Shown in pieces: positions 33,964 through 43,062 of a stretch of 64,000 bases of DNA (positions are counted from its first letter, which is position 1; every line of letters starts with the position of its first letter). The notes beneath the pieces are model-generated. The model saw only the letters and a list, made by a program, of their open reading frames with translations. It ran no database searches and was not told the origin of the DNA. Source of the stretch: Bellilinea sp040754815 (GTDB taxonomy: Bacteria > Chloroflexota > Anaerolineae > Anaerolineales > Anaerolineaceae); contig JBFMBX010000011.1 in the NCBI GenBank assembly GCA_040754815.1, positions 8,770 through 72,769 of the forward strand. Reading direction: 5' to 3'. The position numbers were made by a program, and so were the translations under genes.

Positions 33964-34052
33964 CACGGGGAGCCCGGCGCACCGGGCTGAGAGGAGGGCT
34001 GAAGCCGCCCTCGACCCGCTGAACCTGATCCGGGTAATGCCGGCGGAGGGAG
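33964..34052 (+). promoter_or_regulatory. TPP riboswitch (THI element)
   Basis: The conserved core is complete: GGGGAGCCCGG, then 'GGGCTGAGAGGA', then 'CGACCCGCTGAACCTGAT', then 'CCGGGTAATGCCGGCGGAGGGA'. It binds thiamine pyrophosphate. Genes downstream (thiamine pyrophosphokinase and a thiamine ABC transporter) fit this ligand. The expression platform is the terminator at 34078-34103. Confidence 0.97.
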
Positions 34053-34077
34053 AAAACAAATCGCTTGCGACTGCTCC

Positions 34078-34103
34078 CCTCCTCACCGGCGAGGAGGTTT
34101 TTT
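34078..34103 (+). terminator. Terminator of the TPP riboswitch, overlapping the ribosome site of thiN
   Basis: CCTCCTC (34078-34084) and GAGGAGG (34091-34097) form a 7-bp stem with loop ACCGGC, followed by six T and then directly ATG. The 3' arm is itself the ribosome binding site, so the same hairpin can stop transcription and hide the site. Confidence 0.9.
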
Positions 34104-34766
34104 ATGATGTCAAACACCCGTGCGGTCATATTTGCCAACGGCGAACTGGCCGACGGCGCAACCGTACAGCGCTGGCTGCGCCCCGATGATTTTCTCATCG
34201 CCGCCAATGGCGGACTGCGCCACATAAAAGCATTGGGCTTGAAACCCCATCTGCTGATCGGCGATCTCGATTCCCTCTCTCCCGATGAAGTGGCTGCCCT
34301 GCAAAATTCGGGGGTACAGATGGAACGCCACCCCGCCGAAAAGGACGAAACCGACCTTGAACTGGCGCTGCAGCATGCCGTGCGGCAGGGCTTTCAGTCC
34401 ATCCGAATCGTGGCCGCGCTGGGCGGCCGGCTGGATCAAACGCTGGCCAACCTTGCCCTGCTGGAAATGCCCGGCCTTGAAAAAGTGGATATCCGGCTGG
34501 ATGACGGCCGCGAGGAAATTTTCATCATCCGCGATCAGGCCGTCGTGGAAGGTCAACCCGGCGATACCGTCTCGCTGCTGGCGATGAACGAATGCACCAA
34601 GGGCATTGTCACCAGCGGCTTGAAGTACGCCCTGAACCACGAAACGCTCTGCCCCAACCGCACGCGCGGCATCAGCAACGAGATGACCGGCGACCGCGCC
34701 GAAATCCGCCTGCTGACCGGCCGCCTGCTGTGCATGCACACCCGCCGGCCGGCTGCCGTTTCGTGA
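34104..34766 (+). CDS. thiN: Thiamine pyrophosphokinase
   Basis: A 220-residue enzyme that transfers pyrophosphate from ATP to thiamine and makes TPP. Family motifs are 'AANGGLRHIKALGLKPHLLI', 'GDLDSLSPDEV' (metal- and ATP-binding acidic residues), 'EKDETDLELAL' and 'ALGGRLDQTLANL'. The C-terminal domain has 'GIVTSGLKYAL' and 'GISNEMTG'. The start is the first of two ATG codons right after the T run of the riboswitch terminator. GAGGAGG is seven bases upstream. First gene of the thiamine uptake operon, so imported thiamine is activated by the same operon. Confidence 0.95.
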   Translation: MMSNTRAVIFANGELADGATVQRWLRPDDFLIAANGGLRHIKALGLKPHLLIGDLDSLSPDEVAALQNSGVQMERHPAEKDETDLELALQHAVRQGFQSIRIVAALGGRLDQTLANLALLEMPGLEKVDIRLDDGREEIFIIRDQAVVEGQPGDTVSLLAMNECTKGIVTSGLKYALNHETLCPNRTRGISNEMTGDRAEIRLLTGRLLCMHTRRPAAVS

Positions 34767-34827
34767 TGGTCTGGCAGCGCTGGTGAATGGCTCACGTTCG
34801 GTTCATTCAGTTATTGGAGGTGATCCG

Positions 34828-35886
34828 ATGAAACGAATGCCCATCTTCTTTATCCTGTTCAGTCTGCTGGCCGCGATACTGGCGGCCTGCGCGCAGCCCG
34901 CTACCCCCGCCGGCCCGCAGGAACTGCGCGTGCTGACCCACGATTCCTTTGCCGCCAGTGAAGAGGTCATCCGCGCCTTTGAGCAGGAAAACAACGCCAA
35001 ATTAACTTTTCTGCCCTCCGGTGATACCGGCTCGGCGCTCAACCAGGCCATCCTCACCAAAAATGCGCCGCTGGCCGATGTGTTCTACGGCGTGGATAAC
35101 ACCTTTCTCTCCCGCGCCCTGAACGAGGATATCTTCGAACCCTACAACTCCCCCCTGCTGGCGCAAATTGACGATGCCTTCAAACTCGACCCGCAAAACC
35201 GCGCCCTGCCGGTGGACTACGGCGACGTGTGCATCAATTACGACAAAGCCTATTTTGCCGAAAAGAGTCTGCCCCTGCCGCAATCACTGGCCGATCTGAC
35301 CAGACCGGAATATAAAGGGTTGCTGGTCGTCGAAAACCCGGCCACCTCTTCACCCGGTCTGGCGTTTTTGATGGCCACCATCGCCGCCTTTGGCGAGGAC
35401 GGCTACCTCGACTTCTGGCAGCAGTTGAAAGACAACGGCGTGGTGGTGGTCAACGACTGGGAAACGGCTTATTACACCAATTTCAGCGCGTCCTCCGGGC
35501 GCGGCCCACAGCCGATGGTGGTTTCTTACGGCTCCAGCCCCCCGGCCGAGGTCATATTTGCCGAACAGCCGCTGGAAGATGCCCCCACCGCCTCACTGGT
35601 TGGTGAGAACATGTGCTTCCGCCAGATCGAGTTCGTCGGCATCCTCAAAGGGACAAAACAGCGCGCGCTGGCCGAAAAGTTTGTAGATTTCATGCTGGAT
35701 GTGCGTTTTCAGGAAGACCTGCCCCTGCAGATGTTCGTTTTCCCGGTCAACCGCAATGCCAAATTACCGGATGAATTCGTGCGCTACGCTCAAATCCCCG
35801 AAAAACCCGCCACACTCGACCCGGCCCTGATTGCCGAAAAGCGCGAAGCATGGATCGAGGCCTGGACACAGGTCGTTTTACGGTGA
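34828..35886 (+). CDS. thiB: Thiamine ABC transporter substrate-binding lipoprotein
   Basis: A 352-residue binding protein of the ThiB/TbpA family. The signal ends in lipobox 'LAAC' (Cys about 21). Family regions include 'LRVLTHDSFAASEEVIRAFE', 'DVFYGVDNTFLSRAL', 'PVDYGDVCINYDK' and 'VVSYGSSPPAEVIF', which line the thiamine pocket in TbpA. The lipid anchor fits a cell without a classical periplasm. The ATG at 34828 follows TTGGAGGTGATC. It overlaps the permease gene by four bases (GTGA). Confidence 0.93.
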   Translation: MKRMPIFFILFSLLAAILAACAQPATPAGPQELRVLTHDSFAASEEVIRAFEQENNAKLTFLPSGDTGSALNQAILTKNAPLADVFYGVDNTFLSRALNEDIFEPYNSPLLAQIDDAFKLDPQNRALPVDYGDVCINYDKAYFAEKSLPLPQSLADLTRPEYKGLLVVENPATSSPGLAFLMATIAAFGEDGYLDFWQQLKDNGVVVVNDWETAYYTNFSASSGRGPQPMVVSYGSSPPAEVIFAEQPLEDAPTASLVGENMCFRQIEFVGILKGTKQRALAEKFVDFMLDVRFQEDLPLQMFVFPVNRNAKLPDEFVRYAQIPEKPATLDPALIAEKREAWIEAWTQVVLR

Positions 35887-37625
35887 GTCTCTTTTCTGCC
35901 CCCGCTCCTGCCCGCCCATCCCCCGCAGGGCAGCCGCCGGCGCCTGCCGTCTGGCAGGCGCTGGCCTTGTGGCTGCTGCCGCTGGCCTTTTTGCTGGTCT
36001 TCTTCTTCATTCCGTTGGGCAAAATTCTGGGGGCTGCCGGGCAGGGGTTGCTGCAAAGCGGGCTGAGTCCAACCGCCGCCGAGCGCTTGCTGCGCGCGGT
36101 TGGTTTCACTTTTTATCAGGCCGCCCTTTCCACCCTGCTGACTTTGCTGGTGGGCCTGCCGGGTGCGTATGTGTTTGCCCGCTTCAACTTCCCCGGCAAG
36201 CGGCTGCTGCGGCTGCTTTCCACCCTGCCGTTCATCCTGCCGACGGTGGTGGTTGCGGCGGCTTTCAACGCGCTGATCGGCCCGCGCGGCTGGTTCAACC
36301 TGCTGGCAATGGAGTGGTTCAACCTGTCCGCACCGCCGCTCAATCTGCTCAATTCCCTCCCTGCCATCCTGCTGGCGCACGTGTTTTACAACACCACCAT
36401 CATCCTGCGGGTGGTGGGCAGCGCGTGGGAACAGCTCGACCCGCGCCTGGAAGCGGCGGCGCGGGTGCTGGGTGCTTCACCGTGGCGCGCCTTTCGTGAA
36501 GTGACCCTGCCCCTGCTGCGCCCGCCCCTGCTGGCCGCGGGTTTGCTGGTCTTTCTGTTCGATTTCACCAGTTTTGGGGTGATTCTGCTGCTGGGCGGGG
36601 CGCATTACGCCACACTGGAAGTGGAAATCTACATTCAGGCACTGCACATGCTCAACCTGCCGCTGGCCGGACTGCTCTCACTGGTGCAGTTACTTTGCAC
36701 CCTGCTGCTGACGGTCATCTACACGCGGGCGGCCTCGCGCCTGAACATTCCGCTCACCCCCCGTTTGCGCGGAGAGGGAGCCGCTTCACCGCGCAGCCTG
36801 ACCCAGAAAGTGCTGGTTGGAACGGTGGTGTTGATGCTCTTCGCCCTGCTGATTTTACCTCTGACGGCGCTGGCCGCCCGTTCGGTGGTGCGGCTGGAAG
36901 CGGCCCGCGGTCAGCGCGGTACATTCGAAAGCGGCCTGACGCTGGATTACTACCGCGAATTGTTCGTCAACCGGCGCGGCTCGCTGTTTTATGTGCCGCC
37001 CATTCAGGCGGCGCGCAACTCCCTGCTATATGCCGGCGTTACGGTGGGCATCTCGCTGGGGCTGGGCCTGCCGGCCGCCGCCGCGCTCAGCCGCCGCTCG
37101 CCGCTCAACCGTCTGCTCGACCCGCTGTTGATGCTGCCGCTGGGCGCTTCGGCAGTTACATTGGGGTTGGGTTTCATCCTCACTTTCAACCGCCCGCCGC
37201 TGGAGGCGCGTTCTTTTCCTCTGCTGATACCCATTGCCCACAGTCTGGTGGCGTTTCCCTTTGTAGTTCGCACCCTCACGCCGGTGCTGAATTCCATCCC
37301 GCTAAACCTGCGTCAGGCGGCGGCCGTGCTGGGGGCTTCGCCGCTGCGCGTCTGGCTGGAGGTGGATTTGCCCATTCTGGCCCGCGCTGCGCTGGTTGCG
37401 GCCATCTTCTCATTCACCATCTCGCTGGGCGAATTCGGCGCCACCAGTTTTCTTGCCCGCCCGGAATTTCCCACCCTGCCGGTGGCGATTTTCCGCTTCA
37501 TCAGCCAGCCGGGCGGTCTGAATTACGGGCAGGCGCTGGCCATGTCCACCCTGCTGCTGGGGGTGTGCGGCGTGGGCATTGCCCTGCTGGAACGCCTGCA
37601 ACTGCCGGATGAACGCTCCCGCTAG
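35883..37625 (+). CDS. thiP: Thiamine ABC transporter permease (two-module fusion)
   Basis: About 580 residues with two binding-protein-dependent permease modules in one chain, as in ThiP/FbpB. Each module has the EAA loop that touches the ATPase: 'EAAARVLGASPWRAFREVTL' and 'RQAAAVLGASPLRVWLEVDL'. About twelve membrane helices. The GTG start overlaps the thiB stop; an ATG 33 bases upstream lies inside thiB and is less likely. The N-terminal 20 residues are Pro/Ala-rich and cytoplasmic. Confidence 0.92.
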   Translation: MSLFSAPAPARPSPAGQPPAPAVWQALALWLLPLAFLLVFFFIPLGKILGAAGQGLLQSGLSPTAAERLLRAVGFTFYQAALSTLLTLLVGLPGAYVFARFNFPGKRLLRLLSTLPFILPTVVVAAAFNALIGPRGWFNLLAMEWFNLSAPPLNLLNSLPAILLAHVFYNTTIILRVVGSAWEQLDPRLEAAARVLGASPWRAFREVTLPLLRPPLLAAGLLVFLFDFTSFGVILLLGGAHYATLEVEIYIQALHMLNLPLAGLLSLVQLLCTLLLTVIYTRAASRLNIPLTPRLRGEGAASPRSLTQKVLVGTVVLMLFALLILPLTALAARSVVRLEAARGQRGTFESGLTLDYYRELFVNRRGSLFYVPPIQAARNSLLYAGVTVGISLGLGLPAAAALSRRSPLNRLLDPLLMLPLGASAVTLGLGFILTFNRPPLEARSFPLLIPIAHSLVAFPFVVRTLTPVLNSIPLNLRQAAAVLGASPLRVWLEVDLPILARAALVAAIFSFTISLGEFGATSFLARPEFPTLPVAIFRFISQPGGLNYGQALAMSTLLLGVCGVGIALLERLQLPDERSR

Positions 37626-37655
37626 GGGGCTAGTCGTGGTATAACCAGAAACGCC

Positions 37656-38717
37656 ATGCTCACCGTCGAAAACATCCACAAGCACTACGAAGGCCAGCCG
37701 CTGCTACGCGGAGTCTCTTTTGAAGTCGGCGCAGGCGAAACGGTTTGCCTGCTGGGCGCCTCCGGCAGCGGTAAAAGCACCCTGCTGCGCATCCTCGCCG
37801 GACTGGAAGAAGCCGAAAGCGGACGGGTGCTGTGGGAAGGAAAAGACCTGCGCGGCGTGCCGGTGCATGAACGCCGCTTTGGGCTGATGTTTCAGGATTA
37901 TGCCCTCTTTCCGCACCGCAGTGTGGCGCAAAATGTAGCCTTTGGACTGCGGATGCAGAACCTGCCGCCGGCCCAGATCGAACAGCGCGTGCAGGAAGTG
38001 CTGCGGCGAGTCAACCTGAGCCACTTTGCTTACCGGCGGGTGACCGACCTCTCCGGCGGCGAGCAGCAGCGCGTTGCGCTGGCGCGCGCGCTGGCCCCCC
38101 ATCCGCGCCTGCTCATGCTGGATGAACCGCTGGGCGCGCTCGACCGCGCTCTGCGCGAGGAACTCGGTCAATTTCTGCGCGAGGTACTGCACGAAAGCGG
38201 CGTGCCCGCCATTTACGTGACCCACGATCAGGAAGAAGCCTTTATGATCGCCGACCGGCTGATTCTGCTGCACGACGGGCTGGTGGCGCAGGACGGCACC
38301 CCCGCCGAGGTGGTTCAGCAGCCGGCCAGCGTGTGGGTGGCGCGTTTTTTGGGGTTGAGTAACCTGCTGCCCGGCCGCGTGATCAGCCGCCAGCCGCTCA
38401 CCATTCAAACCGACATCGGGCTGTTCTGCCCCTCTGGCTGCCCCGAACCGCCCGCGCTGAACGAAACGGTTACCTTACTTATCCGCCCCGGCGGGCTGGC
38501 CGGGCAGGCCGCCGCTGATGCCGTCAACACCTTTGCCGCGCAGGTACGGGATGTCATCTTCCGCGGTGAGGGTTACCGTCTCACGCTGACCAGCGGGGGG
38601 CACACCCTCTCGTTTCACACTGCGCAGGCACTGCCGCCCGGCTGGCAGGGGCAGCTGGCGGTGAACGCCGACTCGCTGTGGTGCCTGCGTCAGAGGGAGG
38701 CCGATCAGCATGAGTGA
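37656..38717 (+). CDS. thiQ: Thiamine ABC transporter ATP-binding protein
   Basis: A 353-residue ATPase. Walker A 'GASGSGKST' (about residues 34-42), signature 'LSGGEQQRVALARAL' (about 132-146), Walker B 'LLMLDEPLGALD' (about 151-162) and the H-loop 'YVTHDQEEAF' are intact. A C-terminal extension of about 110 residues looks like a TOBE/OB regulatory domain, as in FbpC/PotA-type ATPases. It energises uptake by ThiBP. It lies 30 bases after thiP and overlaps the DUF402 gene by eight bases. Confidence 0.92.
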   Translation: MLTVENIHKHYEGQPLLRGVSFEVGAGETVCLLGASGSGKSTLLRILAGLEEAESGRVLWEGKDLRGVPVHERRFGLMFQDYALFPHRSVAQNVAFGLRMQNLPPAQIEQRVQEVLRRVNLSHFAYRRVTDLSGGEQQRVALARALAPHPRLLMLDEPLGALDRALREELGQFLREVLHESGVPAIYVTHDQEEAFMIADRLILLHDGLVAQDGTPAEVVQQPASVWVARFLGLSNLLPGRVISRQPLTIQTDIGLFCPSGCPEPPALNETVTLLIRPGGLAGQAAADAVNTFAAQVRDVIFRGEGYRLTLTSGGHTLSFHTAQALPPGWQGQLAVNADSLWCLRQREADQHE

Positions 38718-39201
38718 GACGGTAATCGTGGTCAAGCAGGATACCACCGGCCGGGATGTCTGGCAGTATCACGGCGAGGTGCTGCGGCGTTCGGCGCGCG
38801 GCGTGCTGCTGCAAGCCCGCTTTGACCGGGACGATTTTCTCTTTCACGGCGTCTGGCTGTGCAAAGGCGACCGCTTTGTGGAGGCTTACTTCACCCACCG
38901 CTGGTACAACATCTTTGAAATTCATCACCGCGAGGGAGACGCCCTGAAAGGCTGGTACTGCAACATCACCCGCCCGGCGCGCCTGCTGGATGGGCGGGTG
39001 GAATATGTGGATCTGGCGCTCGATTTACTGGTTTACCCCGATGGCAGCACCCTGCTGCTGGATGAAGATGAATTTGCCGCCCTCCCGCTCGGCGAGGAAG
39101 ACCGCCGCCGTGCCCGTCGGGCGGTGCGCGCCCTGCGCCGCTGGTTTACCACCCACCAGCCGTTCAACCTGAGCGAACAGTTCCACCGCCTGGTGCGCTG
39201 A
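38710..39201 (+). CDS. DUF402 family protein at the end of the thiamine operon
   Basis: A 163-residue protein of the DUF402 family, related to FomD and to nucleoside tri-/diphosphatases. The diagnostic core 'GWYCNITRPARLLDGRVEYV' followed by 'DLALDLLVYPDGSTLLLDED' is intact (about residues 80-119), giving the cluster of Asp/Glu residues that binds metal. Known members hydrolyse nucleotide phosphates or CMP esters. Its overlap with thiQ makes it part of the TPP-controlled operon, so a link to thiamine phosphates is possible but only inferred. The tail 'EEDRRRARRAVRALRRW' is a basic helix. Confidence 0.83.
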   Translation: MSETVIVVKQDTTGRDVWQYHGEVLRRSARGVLLQARFDRDDFLFHGVWLCKGDRFVEAYFTHRWYNIFEIHHREGDALKGWYCNITRPARLLDGRVEYVDLALDLLVYPDGSTLLLDEDEFAALPLGEEDRRRARRAVRALRRWFTTHQPFNLSEQFHRLVR

Positions 39202-39232
39202 GAAAATAAAAAATCCCCTTTTTCAGGGGATT
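39201..39232 (-). terminator. Terminator of tRNA-Gly
   Basis: Minus strand AATCCCC (39226-39232), a 7-base loop, GGGGATT (39212-39218), then TTTTTATTTTC. It starts 6 bases after the tRNA and ends at the stop codon of the DUF402 gene. Confidence 0.85.
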
Positions 39233-39237
39233 GCGTG

Positions 39238-39310
<73 letters not shown>

Positions 39311-39329
39311 AGTTTTCGAACGCACCCCA

Positions 39330-39357
39330 ATTATAGCAAGAATCCGAAAATCGTCAA
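39330..39357 (-). promoter_or_regulatory. Promoter of tRNA-Gly
   Basis: Minus strand TTGACG (39352-39357), a 16-base spacer ending in TGC, then TATAAT (39330-39335): both a -35 and an extended -10. Confidence 0.88.
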
Positions 39358-39431
39358 CCTTTTAGGGGATTTTTTTCCTGCACCCTATATATTTACCGGC
39401 AGTATGATCCGCCGTTTTGCACGCCGCCGAG

Positions 39432-39440
39432 TGTTATAAT
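39432..39440 (+). promoter_or_regulatory. Extended -10 promoter of the GT-C gene pair
   Basis: TGT-TATAAT (TATAAT at 39435-39440), 54 bases before the ATG at 39495. Confidence 0.55.
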
Positions 39441-39494
39441 TCCGCTGGCCGGTCTGCCGGTAACCCCTTGTAATGCACTCACGGATTTGCCTCG

Positions 39495-41318
39495 ATGCGT
39501 CGTCTTTCGGCGGGTTTGATTTTCACCCTTGCGCTGACTCTGGCGGCCGCTGCCCTTTTTGCGGAACAGATTGGGCTGGATAACGACCCCGGCTGGGGCA
39601 GCGGGCGTTTTGCTCTTCTGTTCGCCGCTCTGCTGGGTGTAACATCCGCTCTGACGCTGTTTTTCCTCCCCGTGGTTAAAAGATGGCTGGAAAGGCTGGA
39701 AGCCGCTGCCCTGCGCCGGCTGAGCCACTTCCGGGAGACGGCTCTTTATCGCCGTCTCCACCGTTTATCTCGAATCATCTATGCCCTGCCGCCGTTTGCC
39801 AGCCGCGAGCGGCGCGGCCGGCTGGGCTTTGGCCTCTCCCTGCTGATTTCCGTAGCGGCAATTCTGTGGTACAGCACCGCCGGGACTTTCACGCGCTGGT
39901 TTTCTTACCCGCACACCTATTTCGACCGGCTGGCGCAGGCCTTCCGTCACGGCCAGCTGGCCCTGCTGGATCAGCCGGACGCTTCCTTAACCAGCATCCC
40001 CGATCCCTACCCTTTTGAAAACCGTCAGAACGCCCGCTACCTGTGGGATGTTTCCTACTATCAGGGCAAATTTTACCTGTACTGGGGGCCGACCCCTGCG
40101 CTGGTGCTGGCAGGCGTCAAGAGCATCGTGGACGGCGTCATCGAAGATCAGGCGCTGGTGGCGGCTTATTTGCTGGGCGTGGCCGTTCTGCTGCCGTGGA
40201 TCGGCTACCGCCTGTGGCGGCTGCTTCCTTGGGCGGTGGGGGCGCGCTGGCTGCTGGTCTTTCTGCCGGCCCTCAGCCTGAACCTGTACCTGCTCTGGCC
40301 GACCGGCCGGCCCGGCGTCTATGAGGCGGCCATCTTAAGCGGTCAGTTTTTCCTGCTGGCAGGCATTGCCGCGCTGGTGGAGGCCGCCGGCCGTCCGGCA
40401 GCAGGCTGGGGCTGGTTTCTGGCAGCCGGGCTGGCGGTGGGGCTGGCCATCGGCAGCCGCATGACCCTGCTGGTCACCGCCCTTTGGCTGGGGGTGATGG
40501 TGGTGTGGCTCAACCGCGCCCGCTTTCCCCACCAGCGCGGCGCGTTTCTTGCCCGCTCTGCGGTATTCTGCCTGCCGGTTTTGTTCAGCCTCGGCCTGCT
40601 GATGGCCTACAATGCCGCCCGCTTCGGCAATCCGCTGGAAAGCGGCCTGAGTTATCAACTGGGCATCCCCGGTTACCCGCCGGAGCGGGCGTGGCTGTTT
40701 TCGGCGCGCTACCTGCTGCCCAACCTGTATCATTACCTGCTGCGCCCGCCGGTCTGGCGCGCCGAGTTTCCCTTTGTGTTGGTGCCGTTTATCCCCGAAA
40801 CCCGCTGGCCTTCCTTCATCCGTCTGCCGGAACATTACATCGCCCACGAATCTCAGGCCGGCTGGTTGTTTCTCTTTCCGCTGCTGCTGCTCATCCCGCT
40901 CGGTGCGGTTCTCGTCCTCCGCCGCTTGTGGGTGGATCTTTCCCGCCACGGCCCAGCCGCTCTCTTCCGCCAGCAAACCGCCAGCCCGCCTGTCTGGCTG
41001 CTGACGACCCTGCTGGGCAGCGGGCTGGGTCAAACCGCCGTGCTGCTGCTGTATTTCTTCCCCGCCATGCGCTTTCAGATGGAAGTGGTACCGCTGCTTT
41101 CGCTTTCTGCGTGGCTCACGTTTTTGTGGCTGATGCAGGCCCTGCGCGGCCGCCGCTGGCTGAGGCCGTTATTTTCCATCCTCATCCTCTTTGCCGCCCT
41201 GTACGGTCTGGCAGTTGGCTTGCTGGGCGGTTTTGCCGCCGGTGAAGAATTGTTCCAAAACAATAATCCGCTCTTGTTTCAGCAAATCGGCGGCTGGTTC
41301 GCTCAATGGATGCGATGA
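39495..41318 (+). CDS. Large GT-C-like membrane protein
   Basis: A 607-residue multi-pass protein with about twelve hydrophobic helices. After an N-terminal extension (about 115 residues with two helices and a basic cytoplasmic loop) comes an extracellular loop 'YPHTYFDRLAQAFRHGQLAL' and 'YYQGKFYLYWGPTPALVL'. Such tyrosine-rich first loops are typical of GT-C/PMT-type glycosyltransferases that use lipid-linked sugars. A clear catalytic Asp-Glu pair is not evident, so the activity is uncertain. It is coupled to the next gene by an ATGA overlap, and the two probably form a unit for envelope glycosylation. No strong ribosome site. Confidence 0.7.
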   Translation: MRRLSAGLIFTLALTLAAAALFAEQIGLDNDPGWGSGRFALLFAALLGVTSALTLFFLPVVKRWLERLEAAALRRLSHFRETALYRRLHRLSRIIYALPPFASRERRGRLGFGLSLLISVAAILWYSTAGTFTRWFSYPHTYFDRLAQAFRHGQLALLDQPDASLTSIPDPYPFENRQNARYLWDVSYYQGKFYLYWGPTPALVLAGVKSIVDGVIEDQALVAAYLLGVAVLLPWIGYRLWRLLPWAVGARWLLVFLPALSLNLYLLWPTGRPGVYEAAILSGQFFLLAGIAALVEAAGRPAAGWGWFLAAGLAVGLAIGSRMTLLVTALWLGVMVVWLNRARFPHQRGAFLARSAVFCLPVLFSLGLLMAYNAARFGNPLESGLSYQLGIPGYPPERAWLFSARYLLPNLYHYLLRPPVWRAEFPFVLVPFIPETRWPSFIRLPEHYIAHESQAGWLFLFPLLLLIPLGAVLVLRRLWVDLSRHGPAALFRQQTASPPVWLLTTLLGSGLGQTAVLLLYFFPAMRFQMEVVPLLSLSAWLTFLWLMQALRGRRWLRPLFSILILFAALYGLAVGLLGGFAAGEELFQNNNPLLFQQIGGWFAQWMR

Positions 41319-42883
41319 GAAAACACACCCTGACCCGATTGCAGGAATTTATCACCCTCCCGCGCCTGATTTTCGCGCTTTTCATGCTCGTTCTGCTGGC
41401 CGTTAGGGCGTGGCTGGTAGAAGATTACGGCGTTTCGTGGGATGAACATGTGCAGCTGGAAATCGGGCTGGCCAATTACCGCTTCCTCAGGCACGGCGAT
41501 CCTCACCTGCTGGAATTGAAAGACCGCCACTACGGCCCTCTCTTTGAGATTTTTCTGGTGCGGATGATGGATCAAAGTTCAACCCGCGCCATCTACCTCA
41601 GCCGCCATTTCTGGAACTTTACGGCATTCTGGTTCGGCGTTTTGGGTTTTTACCTGCTGCTGGAAGGAATTTACCCCCGCCGCTGGCTGCCGCTGTTCGG
41701 CGCGGCTTTACTGGTTTTTTCACCGCGCATTTTTGCGGATGCCTTTTACAACAGCAAGGACATTCCCTTCATGGTGGGGGTTATCTGGTTGGCGGCGGCG
41801 CTGCTCTATTACCTCAAAGGCCCCTCTCTAAAACGCATTCTGCTGGCGGGGTTTTGTTCGGCGGTGACCATCGGCATCCGCTTGCCGGGGGTGTACCTGA
41901 TTGCGCTGACAGGTTTACTAATAGGGCGGGAAGTCCTCGCCCGGCGGCTTTCCCTGCGCCGCGCCGCCGGACAGGGTCTGCTTTACCTGTTGTCCACCGC
42001 CGGGCTGGTCTTTCTTTTTTATCCGGTCTTCTGGCATGATCCGCTCGCTGAAATTCCCAAAGCGTTTGAGATCATGGCGAACTTTCCGCATTCCGCTTCG
42101 GTGCTTTACATGGGGCATTTTTTCTCGCCGCAATCGCTCCCCTGGCATTACCTGCCGGTGTGGGTCGGCATCTCCACGCCCATCGCCTATCTGGTGCTGA
42201 TGCTGAGCGGCGCAGCCCGCGCGGCAGGAACGTGGCTGAAAAGCCCCGCCGCCCTGCTGGAACGGCAAAGCACCCCCCTGCTCACCGCCGCCTTGTGGCT
42301 GGTTTTACCGGCAGGGGCAGTGATTTTACGGCGCTCGACAATGTACGATGGCTGGCGGCAGATGTTTTTCATTTACCCTGCGCTGGTACTGTTTGCCGTT
42401 CACGGCTGGGATTGGGTTTTGAGGTGGTTGAGGCAACGGCTGAACCGCAAAGGGCCTTCCACGCCGCTTGTTTTTGCCGTGCTGGGGCTGACCTTCCTCC
42501 CCGTTCTGCTCTGGATGGCCGTGCATCATCCCTATCAGAACCTGTACTTCAACCGGCTGGCCGGGGCGGATATGCAATCGGTCAAGATGCGCTTCGATAT
42601 GGACTACTGGGGGTTGACCTACCGCCGCGGGCTGCAAGCCATTCTGGCGCAAGACCCTCGCCCGCGCATCAATGTCCGTGCCGATAATGCCGCCGGTGAA
42701 TACAACGCCGTCATTCTGCCCGGAGAGGAAGCCAAACGGCTGAATTTTGTCCGTCAAATCGAGCAGGCCGATTACTTTATCACCAACTACCGCTGGCATC
42801 CGCAGAATTATTCCTACCCCAATGAGATTTTCACCCTCCGGCTGGGCAATGCCAAAATCCTCTCGGTGTTCCGCCTGCGCTGA
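41315..42883 (+). CDS. GT-C/PMT-like glycosyltransferase
   Basis: About 522 residues with about ten to twelve membrane helices. The first extracellular loop has 'YGVSWDEHVQLEIG', the acidic Asp-Glu pair typical of the ArnT/PMT (GT-C) fold, followed by 'FYNSKDIPFMVGV'. The soluble C-terminal region (about 420-520) is short. It probably transfers a sugar from a polyprenyl phosphate to a lipid, protein or polymer outside the membrane. The acceptor is unknown. The ATG at 41315 overlaps the stop of the previous gene; an ATG nine bases earlier is in frame. Confidence 0.75.
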   Translation: MRKHTLTRLQEFITLPRLIFALFMLVLLAVRAWLVEDYGVSWDEHVQLEIGLANYRFLRHGDPHLLELKDRHYGPLFEIFLVRMMDQSSTRAIYLSRHFWNFTAFWFGVLGFYLLLEGIYPRRWLPLFGAALLVFSPRIFADAFYNSKDIPFMVGVIWLAAALLYYLKGPSLKRILLAGFCSAVTIGIRLPGVYLIALTGLLIGREVLARRLSLRRAAGQGLLYLLSTAGLVFLFYPVFWHDPLAEIPKAFEIMANFPHSASVLYMGHFFSPQSLPWHYLPVWVGISTPIAYLVLMLSGAARAAGTWLKSPAALLERQSTPLLTAALWLVLPAGAVILRRSTMYDGWRQMFFIYPALVLFAVHGWDWVLRWLRQRLNRKGPSTPLVFAVLGLTFLPVLLWMAVHHPYQNLYFNRLAGADMQSVKMRFDMDYWGLTYRRGLQAILAQDPRPRINVRADNAAGEYNAVILPGEEAKRLNFVRQIEQADYFITNYRWHPQNYSYPNEIFTLRLGNAKILSVFRLR

Positions 42884-43002
42884 GCCGTAAACAGCCGTGC
42901 CCTGCCCGCGCCGCCAGAAGGCTGAATTTCCCTCGCGGAATTAAGAGGATGTTCCCATCTTTTATCTGAATTATTTCAGCAGAAATGTCTGACATTTTTC
43001 GG

Positions 43003-43008
43003 TATAAT
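43003..43008 (+). promoter_or_regulatory. -10 element of the EamA transporter gene
   Basis: TATAAT at 43003-43008. It lies downstream of an in-frame ATG at 42985, so the real start must be later (43063). Confidence 0.45.
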
Positions 43009-43062
43009 CGAAAACAGGTCTTTCTTTTACTCCCCTTTTATTTCTATGCCGAGGTCGCTGTC

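Noticed and set aside
42985..43062. Earlier start of the EamA transporter at 42985
   Set aside because: It lies upstream of the TATAAT at 43003, so it would not be in the transcript, and the extra residues do not fit the family N-terminus.
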